DNA of 6,515 bases from JALYZC01 sp035997675 (GTDB taxonomy: Bacteria; Actinomycetota; Thermoleophilia; Solirubrobacterales; Solirubrobacteraceae): positions 1 through 6,515 of the forward strand of contig DASYIJ010000070.1 of the NCBI GenBank assembly GCA_035997675.1, read 5' to 3'. This document shows positions 1-5,485 of this stretch, piece by piece. The notes under the pieces were generated by a model. The model did no database searches. It worked only from the letters and a program-made list of their open reading frames with translations, and was not told where the DNA came from. The position numbers were made by a program, and so were the translations under genes. How positions within the stretch are numbered: position 1 is the stretch's first letter; each line of letters starts with the position of its first letter.

Positions 1-1137
1 CACCTGCTGGAGCACCTGCTCTTCCGCGGGACGGCCTCGTACTCGTCGCTGGAGATCGATCAGCTGTTCGACACCATGGGCGCCGAGCTCAACGCCGGCA
101 CCGGCAAGGAGACGACGTCGGTGTACGCGCGCGTGCTCGACCGGCACCTGCCGCGCGCCTTCGACGTGGTCGCCGACATGGTGTGGCGGCCGCTGATCGC
201 CGACGTGGACATCGAGCGCGAGGTGATCCTTCAGGAGATCGCGATGTACGAGGACGACCCGCAGGACAAGGTGTTCGACGTGCTCGGGCGCGCGGTGTTC
301 GGCGACCATCCGCTCGGGCGCGCCGTGATCGGCCGCGCCGAGGTGATCCGCCGCGCCCAGCGCCAGGAGATCGCCGACTTCCACGACGCGCGCTACGTGC
401 CGGGCAACGTCGTCATCGCCGCCGCCGGCTCGGTGGATCACGACGCGCTGGTCGCGATGGCCCGTGACAGCGGGCCGTCCGCCGGCGGGGAGGCCCCTTC
501 GCCGGGCGGCCCACCGGAGCCGGGTGCGCCCACCGTGCTGTTCGAGCGCAAGGACACCGAGCAGTACCACGTCTGCCTGGGGGCACCGGGCGTCTCGCGC
601 CACGACGACAGGCGCTTCGCGCTGCGCGTGCTCGACGCCATCATCGGCGGGACGTCGTCCTCGCGGCTGTTCCAGGAGGTGCGCGAGAAGCGTGGTCTGG
701 CGTATGCGGTCTACTCGTTCTCGACCCAATACGCCGACACCGGCCAGGTCGGCGTCTACCTCGGGACCGGCCCCGACCAGCTTGCCGAGGCAATGCGCGT
801 GCTCGCCGCCGAGCTCGATCGGATGCGCGACGACCCCGCCTCGGAGGAGGAGCTGGAGCGGGCCAAGGAGAACGCGAAGGGCCGGCTCGTGCTCTCGCTC
901 GAGTCCACGTCCACGCGCATGAATCGGCTCGGCGCCTCCATCCTCACCGGGGTGCCGCTGCTCTCGGTCGACGAGCTCGTCGACCGCGTCGACGCTGTCA
1001 CGATCGACGACGTGCGCGAACTCGTCGACACCCTGTACGGCCGCGAGCGCCTCTCGGCGGTGGGCATCGGCCCCGACGACGACGCGTTCCGCACGGCGCT
1101 CGAACCGCTCGGGGCGGTCGCCGCGGAGGCGGCGTGA
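1..1137 (+). CDS. M16 family zinc metallopeptidase (PepR/mitochondrial processing peptidase-like), 5' truncated
   Basis: This is the last 378 codons of an M16B-type zinc peptidase, a family that cleaves peptides inside a two-domain clamshell. The reading frame is open from base 1. The first five residues are HLLEH, the inverted zinc motif HxxEH, with two zinc histidines and the catalytic glutamate. The third zinc ligand is probably Glu at about fragment residue 79, in the segment VILQEIAMYEDDP. The C-terminal domain has the family hallmark REKRGLAYAVYSF at about residues 224-236. Family members are usually about 410-430 residues, so roughly 40-50 N-terminal residues lie left of the window. 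An ATG at 76 is internal, since starting there would remove the zinc motif. The stop overlaps the dapB start. In Streptomyces and Mycobacterium this peptidase follows or neighbours pnp. The natural substrate is unknown; the family call is firm. Confidence 0.95.
   Translation, partial: HLLEHLLFRGTASYSSLEIDQLFDTMGAELNAGTGKETTSVYARVLDRHLPRAFDVVADMVWRPLIADVDIEREVILQEIAMYEDDPQDKVFDVLGRAVFGDHPLGRAVIGRAEVIRRAQRQEIADFHDARYVPGNVVIAAAGSVDHDALVAMARDSGPSAGGEAPSPGGPPEPGAPTVLFERKDTEQYHVCLGAPGVSRHDDRRFALRVLDAIIGGTSSSRLFQEVREKRGLAYAVYSFSTQYADTGQVGVYLGTGPDQLAEAMRVLAAELDRMRDDPASEEELERAKENAKGRLVLSLESTSTRMNRLGASILTGVPLLSVDELVDRVDAVTIDDVRELVDTLYGRERLSAVGIGPDDDAFRTALEPLGAVAAEAA
1125..1129 (+). promoter_or_regulatory. 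Ribosome binding site for dapB
   Basis: GGAGG lies four bases upstream of the GTG at 1134, inside the end of the M16 peptidase gene. It supports the GTG start that overlaps the upstream stop codon. The spacing is a little short but usable. Confidence 0.6.
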
Positions 1138-1778
1138 TCCACGTCGCCGTGGCCGGCGCCGCCGGCCGCATGGGCGAGGCGGTGTGCGCGGCGGTCGAGG
1201 GCGCCGACGACCTGGAGCTGAGCGGCCGCGCCGACCCCCGGCTCGACACCGCAGTGGCCGACGTGCTCGATTCGGCGGATGTCCTCGTCGACTTCACGCA
1301 GCCCGACACCGCGCTCGCCAACGTGCGGGAGGCGCTCGGGGCCGGTGTCCACGCGGTCGTCGGCACGACCGGCTTCGAGATCGACGAGCTCCGGGGCCTG
1401 CGCGGCGCCAACGTTTTCGTCGCCCCGAACTTCGCCATCGGCGCCGTGCTGTTGATGCGCTTCGCCGCCGAGGCGTCCAGGCACATGGCCAAGGCCGAGA
1501 TCATCGAGCTCCACCACGACCGCAAGGTCGACGCGCCCAGCGGGACAGCGGCGCGGACGGCCGAGCTGATGGACGGGGAGGTTCCGATCCACTCGGTCCG
1601 CCTCCCCGGCCTCGTGGCGCACCAGGAGGTCATCCTCGGCGACGTCGGCCAGACGCTGACGATCCGCCACGACTCGATCGACCGCGAGTCCTTCATGCCG
1701 GGTGTGCTGCTGGCGGTGCGCAAGGTCGGCGAGCTGCCGGAGTCGCCCGTCGTGGGTCTCGAGCACCTGCTGTTCTGA
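1134..1778 (+). CDS. dapB: 4-hydroxy-tetrahydrodipicolinate reductase (DapB)
   Basis: Cytoplasmic enzyme that reduces the DapA product to tetrahydrodipicolinate with NAD(P)H, the second step of the diaminopimelate/lysine pathway. The N-terminal nucleotide-binding fold shows GAAGRMG at residues 8-14, DFTQP at 53-57 and GTTGF at 77-81. APNFAIG follows at 97-103. The substrate motif ELHHDRKVDAPSGTA spans 125-139, with catalytic His127 and Lys131 (E. coli His159 and Lys163). The C-terminal part has RHDSIDRESFMPG at 178-190. At 214 residues it is shorter than the M. tuberculosis enzyme (245) and close to the Thermotoga form. Most of the difference is a missing loop after the substrate motif, around residues 142-150. 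The GTG start is chosen because it gives the GxxGRMG fold at the right distance, has GGAGG upstream and overlaps the previous stop as GTGA, so translation is probably coupled to the peptidase gene. Confidence 0.97.
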   Translation: MIHVAVAGAAGRMGEAVCAAVEGADDLELSGRADPRLDTAVADVLDSADVLVDFTQPDTALANVREALGAGVHAVVGTTGFEIDELRGLRGANVFVAPNFAIGAVLLMRFAAEASRHMAKAEIIELHHDRKVDAPSGTAARTAELMDGEVPIHSVRLPGLVAHQEVILGDVGQTLTIRHDSIDRESFMPGVLLAVRKVGELPESPVVGLEHLLF

Positions 1779-1786
1779 ACGCGTCG

Positions 1787-1815
1787 TTGCCCGGCGCCGG
1801 TGGCAGCGCTACCGT
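1787..1815 (+). promoter_or_regulatory. Candidate promoter for a leaderless transcript of the 1824 gene
   Basis: A -35-like TTGCCC at 1787-1792 and a -10-like TACCGT (TAnnnT) at 1810-1815 are separated by exactly 17 bases. The -10 ends eight bases before the ATG at 1824, so transcription would begin at or next to the start codon. No Shine-Dalgarno sequence precedes this ATG, which fits a leaderless message, common in Actinobacteria. The hexamers are short, so this remains a prediction. Confidence 0.5.
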
Positions 1816-1823
1816 GACTGGCG

Positions 1824-2366
1824 ATGGCGTTCAAGCACTGCATCCTCGTCGTGGCGAACCGCACGGCCGATTCCGACGAGCTCGACGATGCGCTGCGTGC
1901 GCGCGCCGAGCAGGGGCCGGTGGCCTACACCCTCGTCGTCCCCCCGATGGCGGCCGGGCCGGACCCGCGGGCGGCGGCGGAGGGCAAGCTGGCCGCGGCG
2001 CTCTCGCGGCTGCGCGAGGCCGGGCTGGAGATCGAGGGGAACCTCGGACCTCCCGACCCAATCGACGCCGTTCACGCGGTGTGGGACCCGCGCGAGTTCG
2101 ACGAGGTCATCGTGTCAACGCTGCCCGGCCAGGCCTCGAAGTGGATGCTCATGGACCTCCCGCACCGCATCGCCCGGTTCACGGGCGTGCGGGTGATCCA
2201 CGTCGTCGGCTCCGACGAGAAGGTCAAGCTCGAGTCCGTGCCGGCGCCGCCGCGGGCGAAGCCTGGCATGCTCGCTCCGCTGTCCGTCCTCTCCTGGGGC
2301 GGGCGCCCGCCGGCCCCGACGCGAGGCGCGGAACCGGCCGGCGAGCCGCCCGACGACGCGGCCTGA
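1824..2366 (+). CDS. Conserved-looking hypothetical protein, universal-stress-like alpha/beta fold
   Basis: 180 residues, function not recognised. Residues 5-11 (HCILVVA) look like a first buried beta strand. VAYTLVVPP at 33-41 looks like a second strand, followed by a helix (about 50-67), and FDEVIVSTLPG at about 93-103 like another strand ending in a loop. The stretch from SKWMLMDLPHRI to VRVIHVVG (about 105-128) resembles the end of a universal-stress-protein (Usp) or related nucleotide-binding domain. The classical Usp ATP motif GxxGx9G(S/T) is not evident, so ATP binding cannot be claimed. From about residue 130 the tail is rich in Pro, Ala and Gly and probably disordered. There is no signal peptide or membrane segment, so it is likely cytoplasmic. 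It lies between dapB and dapA, 45 bases after dapB, with its own apparent promoter. High third-position GC and consistent codon use support real coding. A link to lysine synthesis is only positional. Confidence 0.85.
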   Translation: MAFKHCILVVANRTADSDELDDALRARAEQGPVAYTLVVPPMAAGPDPRAAAEGKLAAALSRLREAGLEIEGNLGPPDPIDAVHAVWDPREFDEVIVSTLPGQASKWMLMDLPHRIARFTGVRVIHVVGSDEKVKLESVPAPPRAKPGMLAPLSVLSWGGRPPAPTRGAEPAGEPPDDAA

Positions 2367-2374
2367 GCGCGCGT

Positions 2375-2410
2375 CCAGAGCCGGCGGACGCCCGGCTTGC
2401 GGGCCTCTGG
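2375..2410 (+). terminator. Candidate hairpin downstream of the 1824 gene
   Basis: CCAGAG at 2375-2380 is the exact complement of CTCTGG at 2405-2410. Inside it, AGCCGG at 2379-2384 can pair with CCGGCT at 2392-2397 around a seven-base loop; the two stems share bases 2379-2380, so they compete in part. It begins eight bases after the stop of the 1824 gene. There is no U-tract, so it is not a textbook intrinsic terminator, although terminators in high-GC actinobacteria often lack one. It could instead be a 5' leader structure for the 2460 gene. Confidence 0.35.
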
Positions 2411-2424
2411 TCAAGCTGCTTGAC
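2410..2424 (+). promoter_or_regulatory. 15-base perfect palindrome, candidate operator
   Basis: GTCAAGCTGCTTGAC is a perfect 7-1-7 inverted repeat. Its right half gives TTGACT (2420-2425), a -35-like hexamer, so a dimeric repressor bound here would cover the possible promoter of the 2460 gene. No good -10 hexamer is visible at the expected distance, which weakens the promoter part. As RNA it could form a six-pair stem with a three-base loop. No regulator is known for it. Confidence 0.4.
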
Positions 2425-2446
2425 TGGACCCGACCCCACCGGAACT

Positions 2447-2453
2447 AGGAGAG
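2447..2453 (+). promoter_or_regulatory. Strong ribosome binding site for the 2460 gene
   Basis: AGGAGAG lies six bases before the ATG at 2460, with the AGGAG core eight bases away. It is the clearest Shine-Dalgarno sequence in the window and selects ATG 2460 over the in-frame ATG at 2469. Confidence 0.8.
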
Positions 2454-2459
2454 AAGCGC

Positions 2460-2933
2460 ATGGGATTCATGGACAAGGCCAAGCAGATGGCCGAGCAGGC
2501 CCAGCAAAAGATCGACGAGGCGCAGAAGAAGTTCAACGAGTCCCAGCAGCAGCGCACGGACCAGGCCGGGGAGGGCACCGCCGTCGAGTATGACAAGCAC
2601 GGGCGTCCGATTCAGGCGGACGCGCCGCCCGCGGGCGCCGCACCCCCGCCGTCGGCAGAGCCCGCCCCCGCGGCTCCACCGGCACCGGCTCCGCCGGCTC
2701 CAGCGGCTGAGCCGGCAGCCACCGCCGCGACCGCCGCGCAGCCGCCGGCCTCCGAAGGCGTGCCCCAGCCCGACCAGCCGACGGCGGAGATGCCGCCGCA
2801 GCCGGCCGCCGAGGAGCCCAAGCCGGCTCCCGGACCGCCCCCGGCCGCGCCTCCGACGCCGCCGAAGGACGCCGAGGAGAAGGACTCCAACGACCCGCCG
2901 ACGATGACGAGCGGCGATCCTCTCGCCGGGTAG
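2460..2933 (+). CDS. Hypothetical protein with N-terminal coiled coil and Ala/Pro-rich tail
   Basis: 157 residues, function not recognised. Residues 2-31 are a charged, Gln-rich amphipathic helix. Met4, Ala7, Ala11, Ala14, Ile18, Ala21 and Phe25 fall on a regular a/d heptad, as in a coiled coil. The start MGFMDKAKQMAEQAQQK resembles the N-termini of small actinobacterial helical proteins sometimes annotated as antitoxins, but no toxin gene is adjacent. A short patterned segment, VEYDKHGRPI (42-51), looks like the only other conserved element. From about 52 to the end the chain is dominated by Ala, Pro and Glu and should be disordered; there is no Cys or Trp. No signal peptide or membrane helix is seen, so it is likely cytoplasmic and may self-associate. 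A strong Shine-Dalgarno sequence and a candidate operator precede it. It stands alone, 93 bases after the previous gene and 24 before dapA. Confidence 0.85.
   Translation: MGFMDKAKQMAEQAQQKIDEAQKKFNESQQQRTDQAGEGTAVEYDKHGRPIQADAPPAGAAPPPSAEPAPAAPPAPAPPAPAAEPAATAATAAQPPASEGVPQPDQPTAEMPPQPAAEEPKPAPGPPPAAPPTPPKDAEEKDSNDPPTMTSGDPLAG
2671..2708 (+). repeat. Short CGGCTCC direct repeats in the Ala/Pro-rich coding region
   Basis: CGGCTCC occurs at 2671-2677, 2686-2692 and 2695-2701, with a partial CGGCT at 2704-2708. They encode the Pro/Ala-rich tail of the 2460 protein. Slippage or recombination at such repeats could change tail length between strains. Confidence 0.5.
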
Positions 2934-2940
2934 TCAACCC

Positions 2941-2949
2941 TGAGATAAT
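2941..2949 (+). promoter_or_regulatory. Candidate extended -10 promoter for leaderless dapA
   Basis: TGAGATAAT matches the extended -10 form TGnTATAAT at all but one defined position. GATAAT (2944-2949) ends eight bases before the dapA ATG at 2958, which puts the expected transcription start at or beside the start codon. No Shine-Dalgarno sequence precedes dapA, which fits a leaderless message. No clear -35 is seen, as is usual for extended -10 promoters. It is the most AT-rich patch of the 24-base gap. Confidence 0.6.
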
Positions 2950-2957
2950 CCCCGGCC

Positions 2958-3818
2958 ATGCCTGAGCTGGGGTCCATTCTCACCGCCATCGTCACGCCGT
3001 TCGACGAGCAGCTGCGCGTCGACGAAGACGCGTACGTGCGCCTGCTCAACCACGTCGTCGACCACGGCTCGGATGGCGTCGTGGCGGCCGCCACGACCGG
3101 CGAGGCGCCGACGCTCACCGATGACGAGCAGCTGCGAGTGATCGAGCTCGCGGTGCAGGAGATCGGCGATCGGGCCACGGTCGTCGCGGGCACCGGCTCC
3201 AACGAGACGCGCCACGCCGTCCATCTGACCGAGCGCGCGACCGAGCTCGGCGCCGACGCCACGCTGTCGGTCACGCCGTACTACAACAAGCCCAACCGGC
3301 GCGGGATCGTGCGCCACTTCGAGGAGGTCGCGCGGGGCACAGATCGACCCGTTCTCCTCTACAACATCCCGCAGCGCACCGGCGTGGACATGCCCAACGA
3401 CCTGCTCGCCGAGCTCGCGCAGATCGAGCACATCGACGGCGTCAAGCAGGCGAACCCGGACGACCTCGCGCTCGTCGACGGGCTGGACCTCTACGCCGGC
3501 AACGACGACATGCTCTGCGACGTTCTCGAGCTCGGCGGCGCCGGAGGCGTCCTCGTGGGCGCCCAGCTGGTGGGCGACGAGATGCGCCGGATGGTGGACG
3601 AGCCCGATCGCCGCAGGGAGATCGATGCGGGTCTCGCCGACGTCTACGAGGCCCTCTCGGTCACCACCAACCCGATCCCCGTGAAGGCGGCGCTCAACCT
3701 GCTGGGGCACGAGGTCGGCGGCCTGCGGCTCCCGCTCGTCGAGGCGACCGAGGACGAGGTCGCGGCAATCCGGTCCGTGCTCGACCGGCACGGGCTCCTC
3801 GCCGCCACGACCACGTGA
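2958..3818 (+). CDS. dapA: 4-hydroxy-tetrahydrodipicolinate synthase (DapA)
   Basis: Condenses pyruvate with aspartate semialdehyde, the first committed step of diaminopimelate and lysine synthesis, in the cytoplasm. The 286-residue TIM-barrel is of normal family length. Seen in order: TTGEAPTL at 46-53 (catalytic Thr47), TVTPYYNKP-type segment ending at 112 with Tyr109, YNIPQRTG at 135-142 with Tyr135 and the carboxylate-binding Arg140, and GVKQA at 161-165 with the Schiff-base Lys163. NPIPVK near the C-terminus is also typical. The family's usual Ser after TTGE is Ala50 here. Several residues that bind inhibitory lysine in the E. coli enzyme are replaced. The start ATG gives the expected N-terminus (GSILTAIVTPF). 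The stop overlaps the GTG start of the RNase J gene, so dapA and rnj are probably co-transcribed from the promoter just upstream. Confidence 0.97.
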   Translation: MPELGSILTAIVTPFDEQLRVDEDAYVRLLNHVVDHGSDGVVAAATTGEAPTLTDDEQLRVIELAVQEIGDRATVVAGTGSNETRHAVHLTERATELGADATLSVTPYYNKPNRRGIVRHFEEVARGTDRPVLLYNIPQRTGVDMPNDLLAELAQIEHIDGVKQANPDDLALVDGLDLYAGNDDMLCDVLELGGAGGVLVGAQLVGDEMRRMVDEPDRRREIDAGLADVYEALSVTTNPIPVKAALNLLGHEVGGLRLPLVEATEDEVAAIRSVLDRHGLLAATTT

Positions 3819-5485
3819 CCGCGCCGGCCGTGCGCGTCCTGCCGCTCGGCGGCCTGGGCGAGATCGGGAAGAACATGACGGTGGTCGAGTGCGACGGGCG
3901 CATCCTGGTCGTCGACGTCGGCCTGCGCTTTCCCAGCGCCGACATGCTCGGCATCGACCTCGTGCTGCCCGATTTCGCCTACCTGCGCGATCGCAAGGAC
4001 GACATCGAGGGGATCGTCGTCACGCACGGCCACGAGGACCATCTCGGCTCGCTGCCGTGGGTCCTGCGCGAGCTGGGCGAGGACAGCGTGCCGGTCGTGC
4101 ACGGCGGCGCCCTGACCATGGCGATGGCGCGCTCCAAGCTCGATGAGCACCGCCTGAGCGAGACCCCGCTCGAGAAGCTGGACACGGGGGAGACGGTCGA
4201 GCTCGGGCCCTTCGGCGTGGAGCTGATCCACATGACGCACTCGATCCCGGATTCGTGCGCCGTCGCGATCACGACGGAGCTGGGCACGATCCTCGTCACC
4301 GGGGACTACAAGTTCGACCAGACCCCGGTGGACGGCGAGCCCGCCGACGTCTCGCGGCTCGCCGAGCTGGGGCGCGACGGCCTGCTGCTGCTCTGCGGCG
4401 ACTCGACCAACGCCGACCGGCCGGGGTTCTCCCCGTCGGAGTCGGGGGTGGGACCGCATCTCGAGGAGGTCTTCGCACGCTGCGAAGGGCGGATCGTCGT
4501 CACGAGCTTCGCCTCGAACATCCACCGGGTACAGCAGGTGTGCGACGCGGCCGCCGCGCTCGGCCGCAAGGTCGCGCTCGTCGGCCGCTCGATGCGCAAG
4601 AACGTGAACATCGGACGCTCGCTCGGGCATATCCAGGTCGAGGAGGGCCAGTTCGTGCCGGTGCGCGAGGTCGACGACTATCCCGACCACAAGCTGGTGA
4701 TCGTGTCCACCGGATCGCAGGGCGAGCCGCTGTCGGCGCTGCGGCGCATGGCTCACCGCGATCACCCGCAGGTCGAGCTGCACAACGGGGACACGGTCGT
4801 GTTCTCCGCCACGCCGGTCCCCGGCAACGAGCGCGCGGTCAACGACACGATCGACCGGCTCTACCACATCGGCTGCGACGTGATCACGACGAGCGATGCC
4901 CCCGTGCACGCCTCGGGACACGGGTACGCCGAGGAGATCAAGCTCATGCTCAACCTCACCAAGCCGCGCCACGTGTTCCCGTTCCACGGGGACTACAAGC
5001 GCATTCAGCTGCATGCCGACCTGGCCGAGGCGGTGGGCATTTCGCCCGACGACATCTTCAAGGGCGAGAACGGGCTGCCGCTGGAGCTGAACGAGCGCGG
5101 CGCCCGCTTCGGCTCGCGCGAGCAGTCCGGGATGATCTTCGTCGACGGCGTCGACATCGGCGATCCCTCCGACGTCGCACTGCGCGACCGGCGGATGCTC
5201 TCGGCCGACGGGATCTTCATCGTCGTCGCCACGGTGTCCGAGCAGGACGGAACCTCGGTGGCCGAGCCGGAGGTGATCTTCCGCGGTGTTCCGTTCGTCG
5301 AGGAGGCCGACCGGCTGGTCGACGAGATCCGCGACGAGGTCGAGGCCTCGCTGGACCGCGCGGCGAAGGAGGAGATCAAGGAGATCGACCTGCTCCAGGA
5401 GGTGCTCCACGACGACCTCGCCGAGTGGGTGTACGAGCGCCTGCGCCGCCGGCCGATGGTGCTGCCCGTCGTGGTCGAGGTGTGA
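3815..5485 (+). CDS. rnj: Ribonuclease J (metallo-beta-lactamase/beta-CASP nuclease)
   Basis: Zinc-dependent RNase with endonuclease and 5'-3' exonuclease activity in mRNA decay and rRNA maturation. At 556 residues it is full length. The metallo-beta-lactamase core begins with PLGGLGEIGKN (10-20), then HGHEDH (71-76, HxHxDH zinc motif), THSIPDS (141-147) and GDYKFDQTP (163-171). The beta-CASP domain has GDSTN at 195-199, SFASNIHR at 231-238, GRSM at 257-260 and STGSQGEP at 298-305. HASGHG (365-370) and FPFHGDYKR (388-396) complete the active site. The remainder, from about 450, is the usual C-terminal domain. The GTG start overlaps the dapA stop as GTGA; there is no Shine-Dalgarno sequence, so reinitiation after dapA is likely. 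An in-frame GTG at 3830 is possible but less favoured. The dapA-rnj pair is conserved in Actinobacteria. Confidence 0.97.
   Translation: MTAPAVRVLPLGGLGEIGKNMTVVECDGRILVVDVGLRFPSADMLGIDLVLPDFAYLRDRKDDIEGIVVTHGHEDHLGSLPWVLRELGEDSVPVVHGGALTMAMARSKLDEHRLSETPLEKLDTGETVELGPFGVELIHMTHSIPDSCAVAITTELGTILVTGDYKFDQTPVDGEPADVSRLAELGRDGLLLLCGDSTNADRPGFSPSESGVGPHLEEVFARCEGRIVVTSFASNIHRVQQVCDAAAALGRKVALVGRSMRKNVNIGRSLGHIQVEEGQFVPVREVDDYPDHKLVIVSTGSQGEPLSALRRMAHRDHPQVELHNGDTVVFSATPVPGNERAVNDTIDRLYHIGCDVITTSDAPVHASGHGYAEEIKLMLNLTKPRHVFPFHGDYKRIQLHADLAEAVGISPDDIFKGENGLPLELNERGARFGSREQSGMIFVDGVDIGDPSDVALRDRRMLSADGIFIVVATVSEQDGTSVAEPEVIFRGVPFVEEADRLVDEIRDEVEASLDRAAKEEIKEIDLLQEVLHDDLAEWVYERLRRRPMVLPVVVEV

Noticed and set aside
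76..78. ATG as start of the M16 peptidase
   Set aside because: The frame is open back to base 1 and encodes the essential HxxEH zinc motif upstream of this ATG.
756..1766. Minus-strand open frame of 336 codons over the M16 peptidase and dapB
   Set aside because: Mirror-frame shadow of real genes, with biased composition and no motif; GC-rich third positions suppress stops in this frame.
2420..2451. Complete sigma-70-type promoter with TTGACT as -35
   Set aside because: No acceptable -10 hexamer is found 16-18 bases downstream, so only the palindrome is reported.
1184..2593. A 469-codon plus-strand frame running through dapB, the 1824 gene and the start of the 2460 gene
   Set aside because: Its product is a low-complexity Arg/Gly/Ala string, and it would overlap three better-supported genes in other frames.
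2460..2933. Antitoxin of a toxin-antitoxin pair
   Set aside because: The N-terminus resembles small helical proteins annotated as antitoxins, but there is no toxin-like gene next to it and the rest of the protein is unlike them.
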